A DNA stretch of 64,000 nucleotides from Eublepharis macularius (GCF_028583425.1 NC_072801.1:62759766-62823765); one strand, 5' to 3'; positions 31,690 through 46,100 are shown, numbered from the stretch's first letter. The notes: generated by a model not told the origin, from the letters alone. Made by a program: numbers and translations.

Positions 31690-33430
31690 TATCAAGGCAA
31701 CATCTGCTCCCTTAGTGACTCCCAGGTCACCTGGGGCCACTGCAGTTCCATGAAAGATTTGCGAGCTTACCAAACACTTCTGTACCATCTCAAAACTACC
31801 ATTTGTTTTTTTCATTAAGACTGTTTTGGGGAAGCCACAATTACAGCAATGCGTTCAGATGGACGAGTTTGCTTCATCAGGTCAACTGTTTTGCCCCCAA
31901 CATTGATATATATTTTTTTGCCTCTCAGTCTTCTCCCTTCCCACCCCCATGGGATCCCCCCCCCTTCCAGAGACAGTACAAACTATTCATAGATGATGTC
32001 TAGTTAATCGTGCCATTACTGTGCTGGCATTGGCAACATTTGGAGAAATAGAAATGGTTGCAGAAGCTATTGAACCAACAAGCCAGGGGAGGGGAGGGGC
32101 TACAGGAACTGCACTGATCTTGGAGCCAAGAATATGATGGGAATTGTACTTTATGTGGCATGAGAAGGGTGTGTGTGTCAGCCATGGACTTTTAGAGGAG
32201 AATCCGTACACTATCTTCAAATTGTATCTCTACCTTTAAAAAACCCTGAAATCTGACAATTAAAATTTCTGCTCACAAAAGTTAAAAAAAAAAAAGTTGG
32301 GTTCTCCTTCAGCTTGATACGGAGTTCTGTGTGATCCAAAACTTTGCATATTGTTTTTACAAACAGTACTCCAAATGGTGTTTGCTCTTGCCTTTGTTTT
32401 GCTGCTAGGAAAATGCAGTGTGATTGGGGCACACTACTCAGCTTCCTATGCCCTGCTGCCCCTCCCATCCATCCTCAGTAACAAAATGCTCAGCATCACC
32501 CCAAACGATGCAATAAAGGGTCACATTACTGATACAAATTCCTGGTTTCTAGTCTAGTCTAGTCCCTGAAATTCTGCCTTCTTTCAGACCTCTTGCGTAT
32601 CAAACCCAGGAGCCTGTCCCTTGCTGCTCGTTCTGCTTTTCCCTTCTCTAACATGTAAGGTCTTCAGGATCTACCCTGAAACCCACCTCTCTCCTTCTGT
32701 AGCAGGGGAGTGATGCAGGCAGGCAAACACCATTTGGGATGCTGTAACATTTTAACATTTTGTCAGCCAATGAGTTGTTTCAAAGATTGTTTTTTCTAAA
32801 AAACCTTCCAAAACCTATGCAATAAAAGCGATGGCATGGAATCCTGTTGGCGTCTTTCCCCCACGTCCTGCACTGGGGCTGGGGTGGGGGGGACATTATG
32901 GCAAGCGAAGAGAGAACCATCTTTAGCCTTTGCACAGCTAACTTAAGCCATTTTGTCAACTGGGTCCTGAAGCTGGCTTTAAATTAGCATTAACGGCCCA
33001 TAGTGGCTAGCAAGCGGGGACTACTTTTTACCATTGGTCAAACCCTTCAGGGACTTTTAATGTAAAAGGTTCACTTATGGAAATCATCAGCCACCTACAA
33101 CCTTCTGAAGGCAATGCATTTTTGGAAGAATATCATCAGTGGGCCCAAGAACTGATCACAACTTGGGTCAAAATGGTTTTAAAAAGAGCCTAGGCCCAGC
33201 AGCCGTATCAGGTGATTTTAGAAATGGCTGCTGAGGAATGAATTTTGCAGTCTGGGCTTGGAGCACAAGGTGGCAGCATCGGAATATTTATCACCCCAAG
33301 ATCAACAGCATAATCTGCTATTAATCAAGATTTTTGATTCTAGCACAAGGTTTTTGATTCTGAAGCTGTCATGAACTTCTAATACAAAAAGTTTATGCTA
33401 GAATTAAAAAAATGCTAGTTTCAGAGAACA
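31690..33430. other. Intergenic spacer, nothing recognised
   Basis: Short frames only, with no motif. A poly-A tract lies near 32284. Confidence 0.5.
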
Positions 33431-33432
33431 CC

Positions 33433-33830
33433 TGGGGATTTATTTACATTATTTATAGTCCGCTTTTCTTGCTGAGACTCCAGGAAGATTACAGTGTAAA
33501 AAATACAATTAATGGCTGGGATATTCAATGGAAAATGCAACAGGCTATGGTTTGCAGATATTTGAAAACAAGTATAATTAAAGGCTTGTGTTTTTTTCCT
33601 TACAGCCCACAGGCAGAAAGAGACTAACAATTTTGCCTTCCTCCTAGTCCTCTGGCAGCCAGCAGTCTACTTGATACTTCTCAGCAAAGGAGCCAGTTGT
33701 TAATTTTTTTAAAAAAAAGAAGCCAAGACCACCTTCATTCATTCATTAAGCGTCCCAGCCGTTGATTGATTCACACTGTATCATCCGCCTACTCTCTCAG
33801 TGAGAAAGGCAGATTATAAATAATGTAAAT
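33433..33830 (-). repeat. Two LINE 3'-tail fragments
   Basis: 33445-33510 (TTATTTATAGTCCGCTTTTC) and 33765-33830 (TCATCCGCCTACTCTCTCAG) repeat the 3' UTR start of the L2/CR1-like LINE seen at 16045. Both are in minus orientation. Confidence 0.6.
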
Positions 33831-34571
33831 ACATTGCACCAAAAGAGCAGATGCAAAGCTCCACTTGAGTCTGATTCTGGAAACTGCTGTACCCTTCGCT
33901 GAACTATCCTTGAACTGTCCTTTCATTTTTAAGACAACGAAACTACTGGGGAAGTTTTGGGCTCCTGCCCCCCCCCCCCCCGTGTGATTTGCACTCTAAT
34001 AACCCTCGCGTGCACTCACACACACCAGCTTTACTGCTCTAATTCAATTATGGCACAATCGCCACCTCCCTTCTGGCTCGTGATATTTGTAAAGGCAAAT
34101 ATTGTTCATTTTTTGAGATCCTCAAGCCATAGTGTGCCTCATGCTCCTGTGGCTTCAGGCATCCAAAATGGATTCCATGGCTCTGTGCAGAAATCTGAAG
34201 TGATTTTTAAAGATCGTCCAAAGGACTCAGAAATCTAGGCTTGAAAACGTGTGATCACTGCCTGCCAAAAAAATTCTTTACTGGGGGGTGCGGGGAGGTT
34301 GACCAGAATTTTCAGGGAATCTGCTACACCTAGCAAGAACAGAGTAACTTCTTTAAAATCACACATTATACGCTTCAGAATTTAAATTTAACAGAAATCC
34401 AATGTCTCCCTTTCTTCCCAGAATCGATGAAGTCATGTCTCGCAAATATCACCTTTTAATCAGCTATCGAATACCAGAGAAGCCCAAGACAAGCCATCCA
34501 GAGTGTCCCATCCTCACCCTGCCACGAAATATAGGAGACAAAGTGGTACATGGCGCTGTCTATGCATGTAG

Positions 34572-34683
34572 CAGTAGGAGAGGCAGTGTGGTATAGCAGT
34601 TAGACTGTCAAATCCTCAGTCTGCCCTGGGATCTTACAGGGGGGGCTTGGGCTAGTTGCTCTTATCCTAATTTACCTCATAGG
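34572..34683 (+). repeat. tRNA-derived SINE, partial
   Basis: GAGAGGCAGTGTGGTATAGC begins the copy, and the right part ends in TTTACCTCATAGGGG. The hAT-like element at 34686 inserted into it: SINE-like sequence resumes at 35190-35280 (GGGTATTATTGAGATG and GGAGCTGCTTTGGGTTTC). Confidence 0.65.
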
Positions 34684-34685
34684 GG

Positions 34686-35190
34686 CAGGGGTCATTTCGT
34701 AGAAAAAGAGCTGCAGGAACTCATTAGCATAACCTATTTGCATATGCCACACCCCTTGACAGCACCAGAAGTGTCATTAGCATAACTGATTTGCATGTGT
34801 CACACCCCCTGACATCACCTATCCTGGCTGTTTTGGACCCAATCCTGGCCATTCAGGGCCAAAATTGGGCCCAAAATGGCAAAAAGGGGCTGAAAATGGC
34901 CGGAAAGGGGCCTAAAATGGTCAGGCTTGGGCTGCTGCTAAGCGGGAGAATGATCCACCATGTCAGAGGCCCGATCCTGGCCATTTCAGGACCAATCCTG
35001 GCTGTTTGGGGCCCAATCTTGGGCATTTTGGGCCCAAATTGCGCCTGAATTGGACTGTTTCAGCCCTGATCCAGGCCGAAATGGGCCCAAAATCGCCAAA
35101 AATCAGGTGGGCGGGGCCACCTGACATGTGACCTTTTTGGAGAACTACTGGAACTGTGTTCCTGTGCGTTCCCCCTCAAAATAAGCCCTG
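34686..35190. mobile_element. Non-autonomous hAT-like element, second copy, 8 bp target duplications
   Basis: A perfect duplication CATAGGGG lies at 34678-34685 and 35191-35198. The head (AGAGCTGCAGGAACTCATTA) and tail (CGTTCCCCCTCAAAATAAGC) match the element at 23475. The core is again rich in GGGCCAAAATTGGGCC-type units but shorter, 505 bases against 910. It is nested in a SINE. Confidence 0.85.
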
Positions 35191-35729
35191 CATAGGGGTA
35201 TTATTGAGATGCTAAAATGGAGGAATATGATGTTGGGAGCTGCTTTGGGTTTCTGTTGTGGAGAAAAGTAAGGTATAAGTATCTAAAAATAGAAAATAAG
35301 AGGGAAGGTAGAGACCTGAGGTGGCAGAAGAAACTGCACTGCTTCAGACTGGCAGTGAGGGATCCCCTTAAAAAAAACAACCCTTGCTAATACAAAAAAA
35401 CCGCTCAGGAAGCAGTTTTCACCCTGCCATTTTCTATTTGCATGGTGTTCCCGTGCAAAGGAACATTCAAAACAGAAGCCCCGGCTTGCCGTCTAAAGTG
35501 TCCTGGTCTGTTCTTCCATCCTTATTCTCCTGCATATATGAACCAGGAATCAAACACAAGATTAAACTGCAAACTACCAGAGAGATGTACTAAAAAACTG
35601 CACAGGGCAAAAGGCACTAACTCGGCTAGTTTTGTATTTGCAGTGAGGATTCAGAGCGCATACCTGAATTCAATCTATGCAGCAGACACAAAACACGTAA
35701 CAGTGCTGGTTTTTGTTCATTCTTTTTTT

Positions 35730-37150
35730 TCCAAATCCTGTCTTTATTTCTCTTTGCTTGTAGTATACAATTGTAAACATCCTTTTGAAAAATCTGTTCT
35801 ATCGGTTGCTCCCCGCCCCCAATCAGCAACATTGTTACGTGGAAAATTAAAAAGACCAGGAAACTCCCCAAAGGAGATAAAAAGACCATATCCCCCCCCT
35901 TTCTGTACGAAAGAACCATCCTTTCCCCAATAGAAGAACATAGTTTAATCTCTCAAGTCTCTCCTGGAGTCTTTATATATTTATATTTTTTTTACAAAAA
36001 AAAGAGAAAATTTTATATATTTATATATATTTATATATATATAGAATGTTCATATTTATGTAGGGTCATCAATGAGGTTTTGTGTTTGTTGAGTTTCTAT
36101 ACATGACTACATCAGACAGTGCTTGACACAAAACAGCGGGGAGGGGAGGGAGAAGAAAACAGAATCCATCACTTGCCTTTTAACTAAAAGTAAGTATAAG
36201 ATAATCATAATAAACTAATACCCCTAACACCTGCCCTCTGACACAAAAGCCCATTCAAGTCCAATTGTGGAAAAATATGCGAGTGCGACCCGTTTTTGTT
36301 GTTTTTAATTTTGGCATTTTGTAGGCAGAAGGAAAAAAAAAAAGATGTTTACTGCTGCCAGAAAGAACAAAATCCTCTTGTCCTCTTTTCAGGGTGCCAG
36401 GAGTCCTGGGTTCTCTTGTGAAGGGGGTGGAGGATGTAGTGGTTTAATGCCTGGTGGGGAAGAGGAGCCCAGGACACCTGGGTCCCATGCCCACCACTGC
36501 AGCCGGCTGCCTTTCATCATCCTGTCCCCCACCCCTGTTGAAGAGTCAATGGGAGAAACAAGAAAGGGATTGATAAATCTTGTGCAAAACATCTGCTTGA
36601 AAAGATGCACCTGCTGTTGAGAGAATGAGAACCCAGGCATCCTGACACACCTGATGCCTCCTGAGCCAACCATGTCATCAAGCCAAATGCCACATATGAC
36701 AAGCAGAGGTGAGCAAATGTGGCAGTCTGGGATTGAATTCCGGCCCTCAGACATTAAAGTCTGCCAACAAACCTAACGTGTGTGTGTGTGTGTGTGTGTG
36801 TACACGCATACAAGACATCTTCCAGCGTGCACCAGAGCCCTTGTGTGTTGTGTGTGTTCCATGTGCCTACAATGCCCGGTTCAACATCATCTTGACATCA
36901 CCGCCCTTGTCTTGGTGAGGGTCGGCATGCGCCAGCCCAGAAAGTCTTTATCCCTTCTGTCGTGCACCCGGACCACGATAGTCCCGTACGTGGGAATCAC
37001 CCACCTCGGACCTTTCCCCTCGTTCCAAACATCTGTTGTTTGATTATTTGTTTGCCCGGGAAGACAGGGATCAGGGTTGAAAACCAGGGTGGCCCCACTG
37101 CTTCAGAGGTGGGGCAATGGAGAAGAGCACAACATCCCCCGCCGTGCATT
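35730..37150 (-). other. DBP: Probable DBP 3' untranslated region
   Basis: Sequence downstream of the DBP stop on the minus strand. Poly(A) signal candidates on that strand are ATTAAA near 36440, 36305 and 35943, and a canonical AATAAA at 35743-35748. Which is used cannot be told from sequence. It contains a (GT)n tract at 36778-36800 and three occurrences of the CCAGGNGTCC-type motif that is repeated in intron 2 (36399, 36470, 36628). An A+T-rich block is at 35975-36050. Confidence 0.4.
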
Positions 37151-40100
37151 TTACAAGGTGCCATGCTGCGATTCATACTTGGAGAGGATGCTGCGGTAGC
37201 GGGTGAGTTCTTGGCGGATGTTGGCCACCTCCTGACGCAGGACGGCATTCTCCTTTTCCAGGAAGGCCGCTCGGACTGTGATCTGGTTCTCCTTGAGGCG
37301 GCGGGCATCCCGTGAACGTTTTGCTGCCTCATTGTTTTTATACCTCCGGTTCCAATATTTCTCATCCTGACCCGAAAGAAAGAGAGGCAGAGGGGAGACA
37401 AATATACCAGGGATCAGAGGAGATGAGCCACTAACATGGTGCACAGGAAAACACTGTTCTTCCAGAAACCACTAAATGCTACTTAGGATTCATTTGCCGA
37501 AAATCAGGATGCAAAAGGACTCCCCAAGTGGACTCTCTTAGTTAGCTCCTCTGCAGGGGTGCTGTATCAGCTAGTGGACTTTTGGGGGGGAGCTAGTAAC
37601 TTCTTAAGGCTTCCTTGCAAAGTTTACTCTGCCTTTCTCCCCAATGGAGACCCAAAGTGGCTTACACTGTTTTCCTCTGCTGCATTTTACCCCTCACAAC
37701 TACTCTGTGTGGTAGATTAGGCTCAGAGAGAGTGAGTGGCCCACAGTCAACCAGCAAAATTGCATGGCAGAGTGGGGATTCGAACCTGGGTTTCCCAGAT
37801 CCTACTCTGACACTCTAACCACTAGACAGACCAGCTGTAACCAATTTTGCACTACATTAACCTATCAATTGTTTGCTGGAACTGTTTTCCCAGATCCTTG
37901 CTAAGACTACTGTGTCTGAGCATGTGCAGAATGCCCTTCTCTTGCTCTGCAGATGTTGCCTTGTGCTCTTGAGGCTCTGGTCTTCTCTTTCTGTTTTTTA
38001 AAAATTAAGCACACCCCACCGGGCTCTTTCTAAACCTAATTTCATATACTATTAATGTTCAGGAATCTGATTAGATGCACACTTTCCCAAATGGCATACA
38101 GAGATACTTCCTGAAGCGCACATGCATGCACGCTTAACTCCTCTCCTTTCATGAAACCTGGTAACACACACACCTCACTCTTTCCTTAAAGACGCATGCA
38201 ATCTCAGAAAATCATGCATAATAATCACTTACTTAGAAACACAGGTCCACACCCACTGGCACATTCCCTACTAGGCACACCCTCCCATATTACTGTCAAC
38301 CTTCCACACACACAAAACACTGTTCAATATAACACAATCACTACCCTCAAATAGCCACACTTGACACAATTTGGCTCTCAGACACAGCTACAATCAGAAA
38401 AAGAGACAGTAGCCCCCTGGGACATGCAAGCACAGAACCCTACTCTGAAAAAGATGAAAACGCTCACACACACGGAATTGAGAACAGATTCGTACCAATC
38501 ATACCTCCAGACAGACAAAAACTCCACTCCCTCAACCGCATGTCAAATCATTAACCACACACACAAGTATTTTGCTAATAAGAGATTTCTGCATTTTGTA
38601 AAGAAGAAAATGTCATGGCAGGCAAGCTTGCCAGCCTATATGGAATGTCCTTCACAATGTGCAACTAAAGGGGAGCACTGAGCGTTTTTTTCAGGCCACC
38701 CAGGGCAATGCTGAGACCCGAGAGTCCTCACTGGCAGTGCTCCAAGCAAGCAAGAGGAGACTGACTGAGCAATGTGGATCCTGCCCTGGTATCTCTTACA
38801 AAATAACTAGGCTCCTTAGCAGATCTGGTTGTTGAGGAAAGAGTTCTCCTGCAGGAAAACAATTTGCATACTATTGTCCCACAAAATATACTTAACCGGC
38901 AGAACTCTCTGCCACAAGATGCAGTGGTGGCCACCGCTTCGGATATCTTTTGAAAGGAGATTAGACAAATTCAGAGAGGCCAAATAGGACCTCCATGTTC
39001 ATAGGCAATATACTGTGGGGAGGGCTGGAGGAATTACAAAAAGGTAGGTTCCCTGTTCCCGTACGAACTGGGAGGGGCAATCTGATTGGGCACTGAGGGA
39101 AAGAGGCTGCTGGACTAGATGGATTAATGGTTTGATCTGGCAGAGCTTTGTGTTCTTATTAATTAAAAATGACCTCAATAATAATAAAATAATAATAATA
39201 ATAATAGTGCTTATATATCACTTTTCTAGACAAATTAGTGCCTCACCCAGAGCGGTGAACAAGTTAGTGTTATTGTTATCTCCACAATACAGCTGGGGAG
39301 CTGGGGCTGAGAGGAGTGGCTTACCCAAGGCCGCCTACTGAGCTCATGGCAGCAGTGGGATTCAAACCAGTCGAGTGCTAATTTGCAGCCGAACCACTTA
39401 ACAACTGGCTGGTTAATATTTCTGCAATAAATCAACCTGTGTAGTAATTGATTTCTTATTTATCTGAACTGCAGCCCATGTGTGTGTCTGTACATGTTTG
39501 TTTCACAGGCTTAGTCCCACTGTATTTTAATTATTTGCTGTGTAAGGAACAAAGCCACATGAGGGCTTCCCCATTAAGACTCCATATAAACGATGATATC
39601 ATAAATTTCCACACACTAAGCCCCCTGCTTTTCCTCCAAGAAGCTCAGAGCAGTGTTTTAGCATCACAACAACCCTCGAAGGTAAGTCAAGCATAAAGAC
39701 TTCCCAGGGCCCCTGGAACCCAGCAAGGATTTAAACACGAGTTCCCCATGTCAAAGCACAATTACCTTATGCTGATAATTCCCAAAGGACCAGCCATCAA
39801 TGTGGCTCTGGTGCTACATATGGACCACACATTAAATGCGTCCATGTACATGATATGCAAAGCCTCAGGGAAGAAAAACATGGCTAAACCTGCTCCCCCC
39901 TAGCTACAATGCTGTTTTTGCTCTGCAAAGGGCAGCTTTGGGGTGAAAAAATGTTCAACAGAGCTAACAGCTGAAACTATCTGAGAACGAATTCTTCAAA
40001 CTTGATTTTTTTCAAAGAGACTGTCCATTCATGTGAGTAAATCCTGTGGGCAGGGCTAAGAAGGCAAGCATGGCCCCACCCACTCATGCCAACTCTTTCC

Positions 40101-43100
40101 CATGTTGATTATCCTGCGTCATTATGGCAGGACTGCAGCTGGTGCCAATGAAATGTGGCCTTAGCTATCACTTTACTATTGCCATCCTTTTCCCCAAGCA
40201 AGCAGTTTGTGTTGCCTGGGAGGTGGGACGTTTACACCTCCTGAAATTGTACTTCAATCTGTTTGGAGGGAGGGTGGGAAGAGAGGATCAAATGACTGAA
40301 AAAGCCCCAGATTCTTGCCAGATTTTCAACCAGGGAAAGGGCGTGTCCTGAAATCAAAGGCGGTGACACCCCCGCTCCCCACAGCAAGAAGTGGCTAAGC
40401 AGGTGAGGTTCCAATGAAAGATGTGTGCTCCAATCTCACCTTCTGATCATCTGGCACCTGTATTTTCCGGGCCTTTTTCATGATAGGTTGTGGTTTGAGT
40501 TCCTCCTCAGAAAAGCGATGCTTACGGGGATCAAAGGTCTCATGTCCCGGGATGCTGGAGAGCGCCAAGTCAGCGGGGTCAGGGTCGAAGTTCATGAGAA
40601 CATCCACAGCCTCGGGGTCCACAGGACTGGGCGTGCTTCGAGACACAGGCGTGACAGGGCCTGAAGAGGGCGAAGAGGAAAGAGATACCCAGGTGAGCTT
40701 CACACACTCACAGTGTTGCAAGAAAACATCAGATGCCAAGGCACAATCTGCAGTGCAGTAGGGTTGTTATGGGGTGGGAACTTCCTTTTTCCAGAATTTA
40801 CTTTTTTAGATATAGCCACTGATTCCTCTTTTTCTCTTTAAAGCGCAGGGTTTCTTTATTTCTCTTTGAAATCATGGCGCCCTTTTGTAACCTGCCCTTT
40901 GCAGTTGTGTTATGTTATACAGCCATGGTGGTGCTGTAGCAGGAAGACACTGCCTGCCTCTGAGCATCGACAGAGTGAAATTCTGAAATTTTGCAGAACC
41001 ACTTCTTTTCAAATTCCTCTTTGAGCAAAAAGGGAATTGATTAGAAAGTGACTCCAAATTCCTAAAAAGAGGGCAGGAAAAAAATTGTTGGATTTCAGGG
41101 AAAAACTGGGTAAAGAAGAATTTTAAGAGATTTTACCTTAACAGCCCTACAGTCCAGTCCTGGAAGTTGACATACACACAATCCTGTATATTCACTCCAA
41201 CATCTCCCTGCTCCACATCCATCTGCTTAGAAAGGACATGGGGGCACAGCCACGGGATTGTGTCCTAACAATGGATTGGGGGGGGGGGACATGGCTTCAC
41301 ACTTCACAGCTACAGGCACAGTAAGAAATAAAGTCATGTAGAGCAGCTGGCAAACGGCTGAGAATTAAAGATCTCCATGAACCCATTTTTAGGTGTGGCA
41401 TCATACAGTATGCAGCGTCCAACAGACCATGTGGCCTGTTGAATGCCTTAACAGATGGGGAGAGGAGGGATTCAAGCAACCCCCTTTCCCCATGTGAGAG
41501 TTTTAAGCCGGCATCATGTGTTACCGCTTAAGGAAATGGGATATGGCCACCAACTGGGAACCAGAGGCTGTCAAGGCCTGTTCCCCTCAAAGCAGTAGGG
41601 TCAGAATCCTCCCAGACAGAGAGGTGCTTAACGGCCGCTATGCTTTTCACTACCCACCCCGCCAAAAGAGGTGCCATTCCTAGCACTCTGCCACTGCCCC
41701 CTCAGCAAACTTCCAGCACCTTTCACAGGGAGCATATCTGAGCACCTCTCTAATCCTCTATCCTACCCTCTTACAATCTCTCACAGGAACCCCAGTGTCT
41801 GGATCTCCCCCCCCAGGCCACCCTCTTTCCTCAGAGGATCAAGGAGTCTGTGATGGAACTCCTCCCTCCAGATAGTCGGGTTTTGCCCCTCCCACTAACT
41901 CGCTCTATCCAAGACCCCTTGGGGCCTTTCAAGGACCTGCCTGTCTGAGCAGGAAATGAAAAAGTCCCAATTCCCCCACCCTCATCACTAGCTACAGTCT
42001 CCTTGAAGAACTCAGGCATCCCGGCTCCTTCTGCCCCCTTAGGGACTCCATTTCTCATCACAGAATCCAAGAATCCTGGCTGCTTCTGCCACCAACCAGA
42101 TTCCCCTGTTCTCCCCTTGCCTCAACCTCCCAACTAGCACGCCCTTTGGAAAACCCAAGTCCGAGGTCCCTTTGCCTCCCCCTTTCCAACTGGAGAACCC
42201 AAGCGTCTGCTCCCCCAGCAGAGAGAACCCAGGCGTCCGGGGTCACTCTGCCTCCCCCACAAGGGAGACTCTAAGCCTCCATGCTCTTTTTGCCCCTTCC
42301 CCCTATTCTCACTGGAGAACCCAGGCGTCTGGAGTCCGTTTGCCTCCCCGCTTCCAACTAAAGAACCCAGGCGTCCGGTTTCCCTCTACCCGCCCCCCCC
42401 TCCAGGGAGAGCCAAAGCCTCCCTGCTCTTTTTGCCCCCTCCCCCCACTGAAGAACCCAGGCATCCGGGGCCCCTCTCCCCCCCACAAGGGAGCCTCCCT
42501 GCTCCTTTTGCCCCCCCCCCCCGTGGAGAACCCAGGCGTCCGGGGCCCCTCCGCGCCCCTTAAAGCCCAGGCGTCCGGGGCCCTCCCTCGGCCCTAACCT
42601 GCTGGGGCTGCGCTGCCGCGGCCCAGCTGGGACATCCACTCGGCACACTCCGGCGCAGCCGGTCCTGCCTCACACCGCAGCCCCACGTGCCCGCCGGCCC
42701 CGCCCTGCGCCGAGGAAGGGGCCGGCTGCCAGCTGGCAGCGGGAGAGCGCGCCGAGCCGAGCCCAGCCAGCCAGCGACATGTGTTCGCGAGGCAGGGCCA
42801 GGCACGTGAGCCGGCGGCTCCGTGCGCAGACACGAGACTGCCTGCCTGCCTGCCTGGGCTTCCCGGGCCAGAGCCGAGGCGCAAAGGCACGGGATTCCCC
42901 GCCGCCCGGGCCGCTGCAGCCCCCTCCCCTCCACCCACGCCCAGGAGCTGCCAACCTCCAGGCGGTGGCTGGAGATCTCCCGGCACTGCCATTGATCAGC
43001 TCCCCCGGAGGAAGTGGATCATTTGGAGAGGGTGGGCTCCATAGCATTTTCGCCTGCTCCTGTCCCTCCGCTCTGCAAACTCTCCACCTCCCAAATTTCC

Positions 43101-46100
43101 AGGAATTTCCCAGCCTGAGCTGGCAACCCTAGTCGAGTGGCTTTCTTGGAATCTAGGGTGCTCTCGAGAAGGAAAATGATGCAGAATTACTGGGCTCCTT
43201 GTGTGGGATCAAAATGGGGGGGGAGGGTGTGAAGCGTCCACGAAGTCTCGTGATTAGGAGGGCAGAGTGTTGGCACCCCTGTCAAGGACTCCAGCCTTCT
43301 CTCTTAGAGTGTGCAGCCCGTGGATTTAAAAGGAGGGGGGATGGAAGTCCCGGTTTCTGGATTATGCCCATGGGAGGAGATGGAGCGAATGGCAGACACC
43401 ATACCTGGTAGGGGAAAGTTGGGAGCCAGGGCCCAATCCTATGCAATTCCAGCTTTAGGCCAGTCATTTTAAATGGCTCTGGCTGGAGTAACTGCACAGG
43501 GTTGCACTGTTTAAGATGGGAATCTCTCCCCTTGTGTACAGGCCATCCTTGTGGCGTGAGCAGGGCACCCACCTCAATGCTCTGTGGAGAACACCACTTC
43601 TTTTTAATTGCATGTTGTGAAACATCAAGGTCTGTGTTGCCTGCTGTTAGCTTGAGGAGTTACCAGTGGAACTGAACAGGGAGTGAGCTAGGAGCATGTT
43701 GTCCTCCAGCTGGTGTAAAAATAGCTTCTCTGGATGGTGAGCGCACAGGCCTGGCATCCCCCCCCAAATCTTATAGGCCTCAAATTAATTCAGAGAGGAT
43801 GGAGACAAGTTGTCCCACTGCCTTGTTTGTCCAGTATTTTTTCTCCTAACCACATATGCTACTTTCTCAAGTCTGCATTGCAAACAAAATCCCAAACACC
43901 TCACGATAACCCCCTTCCTCTCAGACAATCAACTGGGCTGTATCAAAACCAGAACTCCGTACTAAAGCCAGAGACAGACATTCAAAAATGAAAACCAATC
44001 AAATCTGTTGCATTTTACAACACCCCAGACCCCATAAAGCTGAAAAAATGTATCCTCTGCCCTTCCAGTGTAAATGAAACACACAAACCTAAGAAACTAA
44101 ACATGGCCACTGCAACCTGAAGTCATCATATGAACTGCTCTGACGACTATGGGGGATCTCTTTAAGATTTTCAAGAAATGAAAAATGGATTTTAGAAGCG
44201 TTTGGCACCTTCAAAGTGGAAAGCCCCCCCCCCCCGCCCAAGATCAACAATATGATTTTGCCCCAGCCATCTCAAAAGTACAAGTCTCCAAAGTTCAGGG
44301 GCCTAAAACACACACATACACCAGTTACTGTGGTGATTTACAGATGTTCTCTAATGGTTATAAACTTTTTTTTAAAAAAATGCTTATTCTCTACCTTTAA
44401 CATTCAACAACAAAATGTTAGCAGGGGACGACTGACTGAAATCCTAAATATTTGTACCTAGCTTAACCAGCATCTAAGAAATCTACTTTCCAACAAACCT
44501 AGAGGGGATTAAAATTATCTTTTCTTCTTAAACTTATAAAGGACAAAAACTACGTTCTGTTTCTGAAGCAGAGGGGCTGACAGCAATGGGGAGGGACTAG
44601 AAAGAACCCTTGCAGCCGTCAGGAAAAGGCTGCCAATCTCTATTGCAGCTAATGGCTGGACCGAAAGCTATGTTTACTCTGTGCAATTAGGGAGGAGATT
44701 AGAAACTCTCTATTCTCTCCCAGGGAGGGAACTTGAAACTGCCCTTATTCTTTGCAGCCAGGGAGGGCACTAGAAATAGCCTTCTCCTTGCCAGCAGGGT
44801 GCTAAGACTCTCCTAGCATGCAATGAAAGAGAAACCACATCCTGCACTTGAAATAAGAAGAGTGCAATTTGCATAATTTAGTCCAATTAAAAATACTGGA
44901 ACAAAAATCAACATTTTTGCAAAGGCCTGGGAGATTAGAAGAAAGAGAGAGTGACTGGCATATGGAGCAGGAGCCAGAGAGAAGGACAGGCAGAGATTTG
45001 TGGATGGTTCAGGGGGCATTTATCTTGCTGTTCAACTGAGGGCCTGCAGTTTCGGAGACTCCAAGACACAATGCCCAGGAGGGTGCAATCTTATCTGGAA
45101 AAATCTCAGGTCTCGAACCCTGTTTCAGCAACTTGCATCTTACTGTGATAAATTTCACACTAGGTGTCAGCTTCCCTTCTTAGCTGATTGGAGACATGCA
45201 GCCTGCAACTAGGTTGAGAATAAAAACTATACTCCTTTTTTTGAAAGGAAGCTAAGCAAACAAAGGGGGAAACTAGAGATTACATGCAAATGCATATAAG
45301 AAAGGCCCTGACTTTAAAAAAAAATAATAATTGAAAACTAGCTTGGGAAGCCTTGGAGTGGTTGGAGTGAAGTGCTTGACCCTTTCCCTGCCGCCTCAAA
45401 ATTCCCTCCCCCAAGCAGATATCCATCTCCAATGGAGTTTCAGAGGGATACTTGCAGTCCCATGTGAGGACAAGTACTCCAGGGGTTGTGATTTTAAGCA
45501 AACAAACAGCAGGGAAATGGTTAAGTGCTCCCTCATTCAAAATTCTTAAGGCTACTTTTCACTGTAAAATTATGAAAAAATTAAGGGTTGGTTTTATGCC
45601 TGTAACCTGAAGTGGGCAACCCAATTACAACATGACTTTCTCCACTGCAATCACTGAGGGGACTAGAAAACATCTTCCTTGCAACTTAGGCCTATTTCAC
45701 ACATGACACAGAGTGGCACATGATGCCTCTTGGGAGTTGCAAATAGCGCTTGCTCTCTGAGGAATGCACCTCATACAGTTTTAGGTCTACTTGAATTTTA
45801 AGAATATATACCTTTCTTCACACTACCTTCACCACTGAGAGATGCCAGTTTACCTGTCTTGCTGCAGTGGTGGTCATAATCACTACCCACTAGGCCTTCA
45901 CCAGATGAGGAGCAGATTGAAGATGATGACGCGCACGATGCCGGGCGGCTAAGGTCCACCACAACCCCGCTGGAAGGCGATGCAGTGGGCTGGCTGCCTG
46001 GCGAGAAGGACTGATGGGCCGGACTCGGAGGCAAGCCGTTTTCCAGCAAAAACTCATCCAAGTCAACATATTCAATCTCATTGTAGGGAAGAGTACGCTC

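Noticed and set aside
34402-34596. 64-residue frame with SRKYHLLISYRIPEKPKTS as a possible gene fragment
   Set aside because: It has no recognised family, ends inside a SINE and lacks splice context. It is not strong enough to report as a gene.
42172-43132. Several overlapping frames of 90-140 residues on both strands
   Set aside because: They arise from the GAACCCAGGCGTCC repeat and the CpG-rich block. The predicted peptides repeat RPDAWVL-like units only because the DNA repeats.
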